This document shows positions 33,373 to 42,254 of a DNA stretch of 64,000 nucleotides, in pieces. Each line of letters begins with the position of its first letter. Position 1 is the first letter of the stretch. The stretch is from Ferrimonas gelatinilytica (GTDB lineage: Bacteria; Pseudomonadota; Gammaproteobacteria; Enterobacterales; Shewanellaceae). The DNA lies in the NCBI RefSeq assembly GCF_039544205.1, contig NZ_BAABLF010000013.1:124001-188000 (forward strand), given 5' to 3'. The notes beneath the pieces are model-generated. The model did no database searches. It had not been told where the DNA came from and worked only from the letters and a program-made list of their open reading frames with translations. The position numbers and the translations under genes were made by a program.

Positions 33373-34050
33373 TCAGCTGCGAGCCAGCATCAGTTCCAGC
33401 CGGGCGCCGACGCGCTCCGCCAGATCGGCCAAGTCGCCAACCCATTCAAGAATTTTGTAGAGGAAAATCACGTCCACCGGGTTGAGCTCCCGCTCCAGAT
33501 CAAGCAGCTGCCGGCGCAGTTTCACCTGCATGGTATCGGTGTCATTCTCAATGCGATCGAGCTCCTTGATCATCTCTTCCACCAAGGTCACCTCGCGTCC
33601 GCGGAAGCCGGTTTCCAGCAGGTCGTCCAGCTCGTGGATCGCTTTGTGGGCTTGCTTCACTGCGTCGATGCAGCGGCTCAGGTAGGCGCTGAAGGTGTCA
33701 TGCATCGGTTCAGGGAACCGCATTTCGCGACCGATTACTCGGCCGGCGATATCCTTCGCCTTATTGGCGATCTTGTCTTGCTGGGTGACCATCTCAAGCA
33801 GATCGGTGCGCTGTACAGGCATGAAGATGCCGCCGGGCAGGCGCATGCGGATCTTGTGCTTGAGCGTGTCGGCTTCCCGCTCGGACTGGCTGATGCTTTT
33901 CTGAAGTTCGGTGGCTTTTTCCCAATCTTCTGCCTTCACGGCTTCGAAGAAGGGCAGCAGCAGCTCTGCAGTGCTCTGGATCTTATCGATGTGCTGCTCA
34001 ATTGGTTTGATCGGTGACTTGGCGAAGACGCCTAAAAAGTTGACCGGCAT
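33373..34050 (-). CDS. DUF47 / TIGR00153 family PhoU-like protein
   Basis: A 225-residue, all-helical protein of the TIGR00153 family, distantly related to PhoU. Acidic metal-binding patterns E-x3-D appear in QSEREADTLKH and ELDRIENDTD, as expected of the PhoU helical-bundle fold. Such proteins are normally encoded beside PiT transporters and are thought to control their activity. The gene is first in the operon with pit and has a candidate Pho box about 150 bp upstream. Confidence 0.93.
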   Translation of the reverse strand: MPVNFLGVFAKSPIKPIEQHIDKIQSTAELLLPFFEAVKAEDWEKATELQKSISQSEREADTLKHKIRMRLPGGIFMPVQRTDLLEMVTQQDKIANKAKDIAGRVIGREMRFPEPMHDTFSAYLSRCIDAVKQAHKAIHELDDLLETGFRGREVTLVEEMIKELDRIENDTDTMQVKLRRQLLDLERELNPVDVIFLYKILEWVGDLADLAERVGARLELMLARS

Positions 34051-34196
34051 GACCTTATATCCTGTAGGAGCCTATTCATTCGGCGAGCGGATCATACCCA
34101 CTTGAGGAAGATCCGCAACACGCAATCGGATGCAGTTAAAAGCATAGTGCACGCAAGCCCGGCTAACTTGGCCTGGGCTCGACAGGTGCGTAATCT

Positions 34197-34225
34197 ATGG
34201 CAGTTATATGACAGCGATATGACAC
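34197..34225 (-). promoter_or_regulatory. Candidate Pho box (three PhoB half-sites)
   Basis: Read on the minus strand: GTGTCAT-ATCG-CTGTCAT-ATAA-CTGCCAT, three 7-bp direct repeats spaced exactly 11 bp apart, matching the CTGTCAT half-site of the PhoB box. A TAGATT hexamer begins 10 nt after the second half-site, the same spacing as the -10 of the E. coli phoA promoter. The orientation directs transcription to DUF47-pit, with a leader of about 140 nt. Confidence 0.7.
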
Positions 34226-34277
34226 TGCAACAAGTCAGTGACAACGCTATGAAATTTATATGAAAGATGGAGCGGTT

Positions 34278-35147
34278 GTGGAGATAGAGGTGAAGTTGCT
34301 GCTCAATCCGTCATCCGGACTGACGTCGCTGTCGGCGATAGCGGACCTGGTTTCGCTGGATGTGATTGAGCGCAAAGAGTTGGGAAATCGTTATTTCGAT
34401 ACTCCGGACCTGGCCCTGCGTCGGCAGGATATGGGACTGCGGATCCGACGCAGTGGGGCGCAAAGGGAGCAAACTTTGAAAACCCAGGGTCAGGTGACCG
34501 GAGGGCTCCATGCCCGGCCCGAGTACAATGCCAAAGCGTCCGGCGAAGTGCCGGACCTGGCCCTTTTCCCCGACCATCTCTGGAGTCTCTCCCAGCGCCA
34601 GGGGCTGCAGGAGGGGTTGCGGGTGCAGTTCGAAACCGACTTCGTGCGTGAATCCGCCTGCCTGGATTGGGACGGGGCCCGTATTGAGTTGGCGCTGGAT
34701 CGGGGTGAAGTGATGGCCGGGGAGGGGCGGGAAGCGATCGCCGAGTTGGAGTTGGAGCTGGTAACCGGAGAGCCGACATCGCTGCTCTCGTTGGCCGAGG
34801 TCCTGATGGGGCGCTTTTCATTGCGCCTGGGGCTGGACTCCAAAGCCGCCCGAGGCTACCGGCTGGCGGGGCTAAGTCCGATGCCGACGCCCCTGCAGGA
34901 TTGGCCGGACAGCAGCGCGGGAAGACTTCAGGCCTGGCAGCGTAACGAGGAGCGGGTGTTGGCGGGGGAAGTGGCCGCCTTGGCGCCGCTACAGCGGGTG
35001 TTGGATGAGATCGCCGGCTTGTCACCCTTGCCCGGCGATTCAACGGCGTCGGTCCTGACACGGCAAGGATTGGAGGCGATGATGGCCCAGCCCCGGTATG
35101 GTCTTGGCCAGTTGGCGCTGCTGCGTCAACTGCTATCGGAATCCTGA
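34278..35147 (+). CDS. CYTH-domain inorganic triphosphatase (YgiF-like, short form)
   Basis: CYTH enzymes hydrolyse inorganic tripolyphosphate in a tunnel lined by charged residues. The 289-residue product begins VEIEVKLLL, the conserved ExExK motif, and contains RYFDTPDLALRRQDMGLRIRR, LKTQGQVTGGLHARPEYN and IAELELELVTGE, all as in E. coli YgiF. After the CYTH domain (to about residue 190) only some 95 residues remain, so the CHAD domain of YgiF (433 residues) is largely missing. The GTG at 34278 was chosen because GGAG lies five bases upstream; the ATG at 34260 lacks a ribosome site. The 3' end overlaps the convergent channel gene by 22 bp. Confidence 0.88.
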   Translation: MEIEVKLLLNPSSGLTSLSAIADLVSLDVIERKELGNRYFDTPDLALRRQDMGLRIRRSGAQREQTLKTQGQVTGGLHARPEYNAKASGEVPDLALFPDHLWSLSQRQGLQEGLRVQFETDFVRESACLDWDGARIELALDRGEVMAGEGREAIAELELELVTGEPTSLLSLAEVLMGRFSLRLGLDSKAARGYRLAGLSPMPTPLQDWPDSSAGRLQAWQRNEERVLAGEVAALAPLQRVLDEIAGLSPLPGDSTASVLTRQGLEAMMAQPRYGLGQLALLRQLLSES

Positions 35148-35887
35148 CGGGGCGCTTGGCGCAGCTCCCGGCGCAGTGCCTGGATCTCCTGGATCAGCAG
35201 TTTGTGCTCTCGTTCCAACTGATTGAGGCGGGGCAGGTTCTCATCTTGAGTGTCCTGGGTGTCCTGACTGACAAACAGCGAGGCGAGGAAGCCGGCCACG
35301 ACGCCGAAGAAACTGACGCCACAGAGGATCACTATGGCACCTATTAAGCGCCCCTCGGAGGTGACTGGGTAGTAGTCGCCGTACCCTACGGTGGACATGG
35401 TTACCAGGGCCCACCACATGGCAGCCTCGGCAGAGTCGATGTTGGCGCCCGGGGCCTTGTCCTCCACGATCAGAATCAGCACTGCGGAGAGGGTGATGAT
35501 GGTGACCATCGCCAGCATCAGCCCGGTCAGAGTGGTTTGTTGCCGCTGTTTAAGCAGCGGAATCAGTACCGAGCGGCTCATCCGGATCAGACGAAACACC
35601 CTAAGAACCTGGAAGATACGGGCATAACGAAGAGTTTCGATGGCGGGGATGGAGGCCACGAGGTCGATCCAGTGGGTGCGCACATAGTGCCATCTGTCGT
35701 CACTGCGGATCAGGTCATAGAAAAAGTTTGTAAGGAAAATCAGACAGATGATCATGTCGACCATGAGCAGGAGCTGGGTCAACTTGGCGTCGGGGTCGCT
35801 GAAAGCGATGGTCAGCACCACGATCACCGCGATCAGTGAAAGCAGCATCAGTCCCAGCTCTTTGGGGGTGAGGGTTTCCTTTTTCAT
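35126..35887 (-). CDS. Voltage-gated potassium channel-like ion transporter
   Basis: A 253-residue six-helix channel subunit. The S4 voltage-sensor pattern is seen in RYARIFQVLRVFRLIRMSRS, and the pore loop carries the K+ selectivity filter TVGYGD in WWALVTMSTVGYGDYYPVT. A C-terminal coiled coil (LNQLEREHKLLIQEIQALRREL) probably supports tetramer assembly. Start at 35887, overlapping the DUF350 gene stop by 4 bp (ATGA), so the two are co-translated. It is convergent with, and overlaps, the triphosphatase gene. Confidence 0.92.
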   Translation of the reverse strand: MKKETLTPKELGLMLLSLIAVIVVLTIAFSDPDAKLTQLLLMVDMIICLIFLTNFFYDLIRSDDRWHYVRTHWIDLVASIPAIETLRYARIFQVLRVFRLIRMSRSVLIPLLKQRQQTTLTGLMLAMVTIITLSAVLILIVEDKAPGANIDSAEAAMWWALVTMSTVGYGDYYPVTSEGRLIGAIVILCGVSFFGVVAGFLASLFVSQDTQDTQDENLPRLNQLEREHKLLIQEIQALRRELRQAPRQDSDSS

Positions 35888-36801
35888 AGGCTCAGATCTG
35901 TCACCAGTTCGCAAATGAGGTAAGCCACGGCAAACGCCAGGGCACCGTCGAGGGCAGCGATGCCGCCGTTATTTTGCATCTCCACCTCCCGGTCAACCCG
36001 GACATGGGCCAGTACCAGGGTGCGCAACAGGATGCTGAGCAGGGTCAGTAAGAGTAACCCCAGTAGCGCCCAGAAAAACCAGGCGGCCATGGTGATGAGT
36101 GGTCGGCTAGGGTCGTAGGGTTGCAGCCACCCGGCGGTCTGGATCACCAGGCCACAGGCCAGCAGGTAACCACAGTGCCGAAGCGCCACCGGTCGATGGT
36201 CCTGACCCAGCGCCTGCTGCAGGCTGCCTCCCTGGTTATGGCGCCGGTATCGATACTCCAGGATTCGGGTGAGGGTGACCAGCAGGCCGATGGCGATGAA
36301 GAAGTTGAAGGCCATTAAAGGAACCGCCGCCAGGCTCAGGGTGCCAAGCCACTGTAACATCCCTTTAAGGACCAGACTGATGGCGATCCCGACCGCGCCA
36401 TCCACCATCGCCATTGACAGGTTGCCGTCGAGGATCTGCTCCCGCTTGTTAATCTGGTGCAGGCCCCAGCGGTCATACCAGCGCCGACTGACACGGATCA
36501 GTATCAGGGCGGCCAGCCCCAACCCGGTGGTCCAGACCAGATCTGCGGTCAACGAGGCCTGGGAGGGAAGGTGGAAGATCCCCGAGAGGGCCACCGCTAG
36601 GGCCAGGATCCCCCCGGCCAGGCTGATCCCGAAGGCCACATTGTCCCGCTCCGAGAGCTCTCGGGTGCTGTCCACGCCGGCGAACCAGCCGTAGCTGACC
36701 CGAGCCAATACGAACAGGGCTATCCCCACCAGCAGTTTCATCCCCAGTGGCAGCAGCAGGGGGTACTGCCAGAGCGTTTCTAGCCAGGTGGGCATCGGCA
36801 T
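35884..36801 (-). CDS. DUF350 family membrane protein
   Basis: A 305-residue protein with eight or so membrane helices in two-helix repeats. Typical DUF350 features are DNVAFGISLAGGILALAVALSG and, in the C-terminal half, EMQNNGGIAALDGALAFAVAYL. Function is unknown; relatives occur near envelope-stress and ion-transport genes. A GAGGGAG ribosome site supports the start at 36801. The ATGA overlap with the K+ channel gene suggests the two act together. Confidence 0.85.
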   Translation of the reverse strand: MPMPTWLETLWQYPLLLPLGMKLLVGIALFVLARVSYGWFAGVDSTRELSERDNVAFGISLAGGILALAVALSGIFHLPSQASLTADLVWTTGLGLAALILIRVSRRWYDRWGLHQINKREQILDGNLSMAMVDGAVGIAISLVLKGMLQWLGTLSLAAVPLMAFNFFIAIGLLVTLTRILEYRYRRHNQGGSLQQALGQDHRPVALRHCGYLLACGLVIQTAGWLQPYDPSRPLITMAAWFFWALLGLLLLTLLSILLRTLVLAHVRVDREVEMQNNGGIAALDGALAFAVAYLICELVTDLSL

Positions 36802-36906
36802 CTCTCCCTCTCTTATGCGCCCGGAAGCAGGCCCCAAGGGTTATCCGGGTATGATAAAGTGAGCCCACTTTATCTCGGTATTGATGGCTAAACAGGACGT
36901 TACATT

Positions 36907-39765
36907 ATGACTAGCGCGCCCTCTGACAACAAGCTTAGCGCTCCTTTGCAACAACTGGCTGAACGCCAGTGGCAACGGCTTGATCCTGAGCGGCTCCAGG
37001 CCCTGGATGAGACGGCCCGGGGACAGCTATGGCGTCTGCTGGCGATCTCGGAGTTTGCCGGCCAGGTCCTGGTCCGTCAGCCGGAGTGGTTAACGGCCCT
37101 GTTTGTGGAGGGAGAGCTGGGGCGTGCTCAGCGGGCCGAGGCTTACCGCGGCGAGCTGCAGGCGCTGCTCGCTCCGTGCAAAGATGACGCCGAGGCGATG
37201 ACGCTCCTGCGGGCCTATCGCAACCGGGAGTTGTGTCGCATTGCCGCCAGAGACCTGCTGAACCTGGCCAAGCTTGATGAAGCCCTCACACACCTGTCAG
37301 CCCTGGCGGAAGCCACCATATTGGCCACCCGGGATTGGCTGGTTGAGCAGAAGGCCCCGTTATGGGGGCGGGCCACGGATGAAACCGGCCGGGAGCTGGA
37401 GCTCTGGGTGCTCGGGATGGGTAAGCTGGGCGGAGGGGAGCTGAACTTCTCCTCCGACATCGACCTCATCTTCTGCTACGAAAGCCACGGTTACACGGCA
37501 GGGGGCCGTAAGGAACTGGATAACCAACAATATTTTATTCGGCTTGGTCAGCGGCTGATCAACCTGCTGTCGCAGGTCACTGTGGACGGTTTCTGTTACC
37601 GGGTCGACATGCGTTTGCGTCCCTTCGGCGAGGCGGGCCCTTTGGTGGTTTCCCTGGCGGCGATGGAGGATTACTACCAGGAGCAGGGGCGTGAGTGGGA
37701 GCGCTATGCCATGGTTAAGGCGCGGCTGCTGGGTAAGGATCCTGCCCAGAGGGCTAAGATGGAAACCCTGCTGCGCCCCTTCGTATACCGCCGTTACCTG
37801 GACTACTCCGCCATCGACGCCCTGCGTCGAATGAAGACCCTCATCGAGTCCCAACTGCGTCGCCAGGCGACGACCGATAACATTAAACTGGGTGCTGGCG
37901 GGATCCGCGAGGTGGAGTTTGTGGTCCAGAGTCATCAGCTGATTCGGGGTGGCAGGGAGCCGGGTCTGCGGGGGCAGGCGTTGATTCCGGCACTTCGGGA
38001 GCTGGATCGACTCGGTCTGTTGGGCCATGGCGACTGCCACCACCTGGAGCAGGGCTACCGGCTGCTGCGTGCGGTGGAAAACCGTTTGCAGGCCCTGGGT
38101 GATCGACAGACTCAGCGCCTGCCGGATGATGAGAACGACCGGCTCCGTTTGGCGTTGTCCATGGGATTCGACAGTGTCGAAGCCCTGTGGCAAGCGATCC
38201 ATCAGGCGATGAGTCAGATCCACCAGGTGTTTCGTCTTACCATCGGCGACAGCGACAGCGAACAGGCCGACCTGGGGTCACTGCCCCTAGTGTGGCAGGA
38301 CGACAGTGGCGAGCTCGATGGTGAAGCCCTGCTCCGGGAGCAGGGGCTGGACCCGGCACTCTGGCCACTTATCCAGATGGCCCAGGAGGACTTTGCCCGG
38401 CGCCGTATCGGCCCTAGAGGCAGGGATGCGTTGGACCGGCTGATCCCCCTGCTGTTGCATGAGCTGCTCCGCCAGGGTGAGGTGACCCTGATCTGGCAGC
38501 GCCTGATGACGGTGCTGACCCCGATTCTCAGCCGCACCACCTACCTGGAACTGCTGCTGGAGAAGGCCGGTGCCCGCCGACAGCTGGCCACCCTCTGTGC
38601 CGCCAGTCCCTGGATCGCTCAGCAGTTGTCGCGCTACCCCATTTTGCTGGATGAGTTGATCGATCCGGTCGCGCTTTATCAGCCGCTGCCCCCCCAGGGG
38701 TATGCGGCGGAGCTGCGGGAGTTCATGTTACGGGTGCCGGAGGAGGATCTTGAGCAGCAGATGGAGGCGTTGCGCCAGTTTAAGCAGGCTCAGCAGTTGC
38801 GCATCGCCGCCGCCGATGTCACCCGGGTGTTGCCGGTGATGAAGGTGAGCGACCACCTCTCCTGGTTGGCGGAGGCGATCATTGAAAAAGTGGTTGATCT
38901 TGCCTGGCAACAGGTCAGTCAGCGCCACGGCGTTCCCTCCGGCCTGGCGGAGGGGGATCGGGGCTTCGCGGTCATCGGTTATGGCAAGCTGGGTGGGTTG
39001 GAGCTGGGATACGGCTCGGACCTGGACCTGGTGTTCCTGCACCAGGGGCTGGGGGGGCACACGGATGGGGCCAAGGCGATCGACAATGGGCACTTCTACA
39101 TCAAGCTGGCCCAGCGCATCCTGCACCTGTTTGCGACCCGAACCGCCTCCGGCGTGCTCTACGAAGTGGATATGCGTCTTCGTCCCTCCGGCGCCAGCGG
39201 TTTGCTGGTCAGTCCCATAGAGGGGTTTGCCCAGTACCAGAGAGAGGACGCCTGGACCTGGGAGCATCAGGCCCTGGTGCGGGCCCGCTTCATCTACGGT
39301 GATGATGCCATGGCCGGTGCTTTCGCGCGCCTGCGTCGTGAGGTGCTGTGTCAACGTCGGGATCCGGAAACCCTGCGTCGAGAGGTGAGCGAGATGCGAG
39401 CCAAGATGCGAGGTCACCTGGACAAAAGCGATGGTGGTGAGTTCGATCTCAAGCAGGGGGAGGGGGGGATCACCGACATCGAGTTTATGACCCAGTACCT
39501 GGTGTTGGCCGGGGCGGCGGATGCTCCGAGTTTGGCCACCTGGTCCGACAATGTTCGGATCCTGGAGTCGGCCCTGATGGCGGAAAAGCTGACCCCGCGC
39601 GAGGCGGATCTGCTGACTGCCACCTACATTGAACTCAGGGACAGCAGCCACCACAGGGTCCTGGCAGATCTGCCCACGCTTCTGCCTCTGGCGTTAAAGC
39701 CTGCACGCTGCCAAGAGGTGGCTCAGCTGTGGCAGCAGATGATTGAGACACCGCCCGGAGAGTGA
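36907..39765 (+). CDS. glnE: Bifunctional glutamine synthetase adenylyltransferase/deadenylase
   Basis: GlnE adds AMP to, and removes it from, glutamine synthetase in response to PII and glutamine, tuning nitrogen assimilation. The 952-residue product has both nucleotidyltransferase centres: GMGKLGGGELNFSSDIDLIF near residue 170 (adenylyl removal) and GYGKLGGLELGYGSDLDLVF near residue 700 (adenylylation), each with the paired Asp residues. RMRPFG-type segments (DMRLRPFGEAGPLV and DMRLRPSGASGLLV) follow each. Length matches E. coli GlnE (946). It is a single-gene unit ended by a terminator. Confidence 0.97.
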   Translation: MTSAPSDNKLSAPLQQLAERQWQRLDPERLQALDETARGQLWRLLAISEFAGQVLVRQPEWLTALFVEGELGRAQRAEAYRGELQALLAPCKDDAEAMTLLRAYRNRELCRIAARDLLNLAKLDEALTHLSALAEATILATRDWLVEQKAPLWGRATDETGRELELWVLGMGKLGGGELNFSSDIDLIFCYESHGYTAGGRKELDNQQYFIRLGQRLINLLSQVTVDGFCYRVDMRLRPFGEAGPLVVSLAAMEDYYQEQGREWERYAMVKARLLGKDPAQRAKMETLLRPFVYRRYLDYSAIDALRRMKTLIESQLRRQATTDNIKLGAGGIREVEFVVQSHQLIRGGREPGLRGQALIPALRELDRLGLLGHGDCHHLEQGYRLLRAVENRLQALGDRQTQRLPDDENDRLRLALSMGFDSVEALWQAIHQAMSQIHQVFRLTIGDSDSEQADLGSLPLVWQDDSGELDGEALLREQGLDPALWPLIQMAQEDFARRRIGPRGRDALDRLIPLLLHELLRQGEVTLIWQRLMTVLTPILSRTTYLELLLEKAGARRQLATLCAASPWIAQQLSRYPILLDELIDPVALYQPLPPQGYAAELREFMLRVPEEDLEQQMEALRQFKQAQQLRIAAADVTRVLPVMKVSDHLSWLAEAIIEKVVDLAWQQVSQRHGVPSGLAEGDRGFAVIGYGKLGGLELGYGSDLDLVFLHQGLGGHTDGAKAIDNGHFYIKLAQRILHLFATRTASGVLYEVDMRLRPSGASGLLVSPIEGFAQYQREDAWTWEHQALVRARFIYGDDAMAGAFARLRREVLCQRRDPETLRREVSEMRAKMRGHLDKSDGGEFDLKQGEGGITDIEFMTQYLVLAGAADAPSLATWSDNVRILESALMAEKLTPREADLLTATYIELRDSSHHRVLADLPTLLPLALKPARCQEVAQLWQQMIETPPGE

Positions 39766-39787
39766 TCCCGCTAGTCTACTCCCATAA

Positions 39788-39817
39788 GAAACGGGAAGCC
39801 CTCGGGCTTCCCGTTTT
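39788..39817. terminator. Bidirectional terminator between glnE and folE2
   Basis: ACGGGAAGCCC-TC-GGGCTTCCCGT stem flanked by AA and TTTT, between convergent genes. Confidence 0.87.
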
Positions 39818-39832
39818 CGATCGCTGTGGAGG

Positions 39833-40780
39833 TTAACGGGGCTGGTAACCGCCGTCGATGCCCTTGGTCGCCACCGCAACCGCGTCGTGAGCGTGGAGGC
39901 TCTCCAGGTGATTGACCCGGAGCCAGAAATCCTGCACCTGGGGGTGCTCATCGAGCGCAAATTTGAGACGCCGGGCGGCATCCTCGACGAACATCAGGTT
40001 CTGGCCGTTGAGCCGGGCAAACTCCTGCTCATCTTCACGTTTCACCGCCGCCTGCACCGGGGTCTGCAGGGCATCTTCCACCGCATCCACCAGCGCCTGT
40101 ACCGGCAGGACTTCATTCTGCTCGTCCAGTTTCACCTTGATCTGGGCCAGGGAGCGTTGACTGTGAGGGGTGGCAACGATGCCCTGAGTGGTGCCCAGCC
40201 AGCGACGGATGGTCTCTGCATCGACCTGCTCTTCACCGTGGAACTGGTGCTCGAATGCCTCCTGGATCAGCTGGCGGGCGAGGGCTGCGGAGCAGGGGCA
40301 GGTTGAGGAGTAGGCCACTTCCAGGCCAAGCTCCAGGTCCAACTCCCCCTTATTGAGCCGGCCGGTCAGGGTGATGGGGTAGTTACGCCAACCCTGGTTC
40401 CCGGACATCAGCGCCGGGCGGCGCATGTGGTAGTCGAACTGGAACTTGACGAACGCCTGGTCGGACAGATCGTCATGGCTTTCGATAAACTGGGCCAGCA
40501 GTCCCTTAAGGCTTTGCAGGCTCAGGGTTTCGCTCAGGGAGAGCTTGTCCAGCGCCAGGTAGAGGCGGGACATGTGGATCCCCTTGGCGTGGGCCTTGGG
40601 CAGGTTGACGAAGGCTTCCACCCGGGCGCTGACGGAACGGGGCTCGGTGGCGTCGGTCTTGACGGTCACCGGCAGCTCGATCTCACTCATACCAACCCAG
40701 TCCAGGGTGCCACTTATCTGGGCTTTGGCGCTACTGGCCACGTCAGGCATAAGGGTTGGTAAAGAGGGGTTTTCTGTCAT
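39833..40780 (-). CDS. folE2: GTP cyclohydrolase FolE2 (type IB)
   Basis: FolE2 converts GTP to dihydroneopterin triphosphate, the first step of folate and queuosine precursor synthesis, and unlike FolE1 does not need zinc. The 315-residue product matches the family length and shows QFDYHMRRPAL, the metal/substrate cysteine segment STCPCSAALARQL and the C-terminal RVNHLESLHAHDAVA with its conserved His. The start at 40780 is where family similarity begins. FolE2 genes are often Zur-controlled, but no convincing Zur palindrome was found upstream. Confidence 0.95.
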   Translation of the reverse strand: MTENPSLPTLMPDVASSAKAQISGTLDWVGMSEIELPVTVKTDATEPRSVSARVEAFVNLPKAHAKGIHMSRLYLALDKLSLSETLSLQSLKGLLAQFIESHDDLSDQAFVKFQFDYHMRRPALMSGNQGWRNYPITLTGRLNKGELDLELGLEVAYSSTCPCSAALARQLIQEAFEHQFHGEEQVDAETIRRWLGTTQGIVATPHSQRSLAQIKVKLDEQNEVLPVQALVDAVEDALQTPVQAAVKREDEQEFARLNGQNLMFVEDAARRLKFALDEHPQVQDFWLRVNHLESLHAHDAVAVATKGIDGGYQPR

Positions 40781-41055
40781 CGGTTTCGACCCTGCTACAT
40801 CAAAATTGGCGCGAATTATATCACGGCGAGATTTTCGTCTCATGAGGAAAAAGCAATTGTGCCGATGGGATTTCCGATATGGACGCTGGTACATCCGCCC
40901 GGGAAGTTCGCTGCGTGGGTCATCCAGGGGGGGTAAGTCGCTATTGTGGTCTTGGTGGGCGCTGGCGAAAAAGGATTAAAGAGGTGGCTGACTTAAACTG
41001 CCTTTTGCTTTTTATTCAGTGCTTTTTCTCTTTTTGAAGTGCGTTTTTTAGAGAC

Positions 41056-41085
41056 TTTTCAGGTGGGATGAAAACCTCGTATAGT
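41056..41085 (+). promoter_or_regulatory. Candidate promoter of the Hpt gene
   Basis: TATAGT (-10, 5 of 6) at 41080-41085 with a weak TTTTCA at 41056-41061 (18-bp spacer), 35 bp upstream of the start codon. The upstream 70 bp are T-rich. Confidence 0.45.
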
Positions 41086-41120
41086 AGGCCAAAGTCGATA
41101 AGAAGATGGGGAAGGTAAGG

Positions 41121-41474
41121 ATGGGCTTTGAACAGCTGGATACGGACACACTGGATCAGTACTGCGCGGCGATCGGTGCGGGCACTTTAATGAAGTCCGT
41201 GGTGTTGTTTGAGCAGATGGCACCGGAATACGTGGCGGCAGTCTTAAAAGGGGTGGCCACCGGCGATAAGGAGACCATCACCCGTGAGGCGCACAAGCTC
41301 AAGGGGGCGGCGGGGTCTGTAGGCTTGAAGCGGATCCAGCTTCTGTCGGAGCGGTTGCAGCGTGGCGAAGCGCCGGAGTGGTCGGTTGAGCACGGCACCT
41401 GGCTCGGGGAGATCCAGACCCACCTTGATCCGGATGTGGCTGCGCTCAAGGCTTACCTGACTGCCAAAGGCTAA
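41121..41474 (+). CDS. hptA: Free-standing histidine phosphotransfer (Hpt) protein, HptA-like
   Basis: A 117-residue single-domain Hpt protein. The phospho-accepting histidine is His58 in AHKLKGAAGSVGLKRI, the canonical HxxKG(A/S)A motif, within a helical bundle. Hpt domains relay phosphate from hybrid kinases to response regulators. The gene is convergent with arcA across a shared terminator, which suggests that this Hpt feeds ArcA, as HptA does in the split Arc system of Shewanella. The start at 41121 has GGGGAAGG upstream and is preferred over ATG at 41106. No kinase is in the window. Confidence 0.85.
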   Translation: MGFEQLDTDTLDQYCAAIGAGTLMKSVVLFEQMAPEYVAAVLKGVATGDKETITREAHKLKGAAGSVGLKRIQLLSERLQRGEAPEWSVEHGTWLGEIQTHLDPDVAALKAYLTAKG

Positions 41475-41486
41475 CCGCTTGCCGAA

Positions 41487-41520
41487 ACAAAAAAAGACCG
41501 CGAGGCGGTCTTTTTTTTGT
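41487..41520. terminator. Bidirectional terminator between hptA and arcA
   Basis: AAGACCGC-GAG-GCGGTCTT stem with a run of A on one side and eight T on the other. Confidence 0.9.
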
Positions 41521-41531
41521 TTCGGCCATGC

Positions 41532-42254
41532 TTACTGTTCGTTATCCAGTGAGCCGCAGAAACGGTAGCCTTCGCCGTGGATGGTGGCGATGATCTCCGG
41601 CGTTTCCGGATGGCTTTCGAAGTGCTTGCGGATACGACGAATGGTGACGTCAACGGTACGGTCGTGGGGCTTGAGTTCACGCCCGGTCATCTTCATCAGC
41701 AGATCCGCCCGAGAGAGGATCTTGCCCGGGTTCTCGACGAAGTGCAGCAGGGCACGGAACTCGGAACGGGGCAGCTTGAAGGGCTCGCCGGTAGGGCTGA
41801 TCAGGGAGCGACTGTTGATCTCCAGCGTCCAGTTGTTGAAGCGGTAGAACTCGACCTGCGGCTTCTCATCGCTCGGCTTGGCGGAGCTGACGATACGGTT
41901 GAGCAGGTTACGGGCACGGATGGTCAGCTCACGGGGGTTGAACGGTTTGGTGATGTAATCATCGGCGCCGATCTCCAGGCCGAGGATCTTATCCACTTCG
42001 TTATCGCGACCGGTCAGGAAGATCAGGGCGATGTCATCGTTTTCCCGCAGCTCGCGGGCGAGCAGGAGACCGTTCTTGCCGGGCAGGTTGATGTCCATAA
42101 TGACCAAGCTGATCTTGCTGTTTTTCAGCGCATTATGCATCTCTTCGCCATCGACGGCGACGGTGACTGTGTACCCTTCGGCTTCGAAGATACTCTTAAG
42201 CGTGTTACTGGTTACGGCTTCGTCTTCGACAATGAGGATGTGCGGATTTTGCAT
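41532..42254 (-). CDS. arcA: Response regulator ArcA
   Basis: ArcA controls the switch between aerobic and anaerobic metabolism. The 240-residue OmpR-type regulator has an N-terminal receiver domain with the acidic pair Glu10/Asp11 (IVEDE), the phospho-acceptor Asp54 in VIMDINLPGKNG, Thr in FLTGRDNEVDKI and Lys in ITKPFNPRE, followed by a winged-helix DNA-binding domain (HDRTVDVTIRRIRKHFE, IHGEGYRF). Length and residues match E. coli ArcA (238). It stands alone with a long 525-bp upstream region. Confidence 0.96.
   Translation of the reverse strand: MQNPHILIVEDEAVTSNTLKSIFEAEGYTVTVAVDGEEMHNALKNSKISLVIMDINLPGKNGLLLARELRENDDIALIFLTGRDNEVDKILGLEIGADDYITKPFNPRELTIRARNLLNRIVSSAKPSDEKPQVEFYRFNNWTLEINSRSLISPTGEPFKLPRSEFRALLHFVENPGKILSRADLLMKMTGRELKPHDRTVDVTIRRIRKHFESHPETPEIIATIHGEGYRFCGSLDNEQ

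Noticed and set aside
40781..40840. Zur operator upstream of folE2
   Set aside because: An A+T patch (AATTATATCAC) is present but lacks the inverted symmetry expected of a Zur box.
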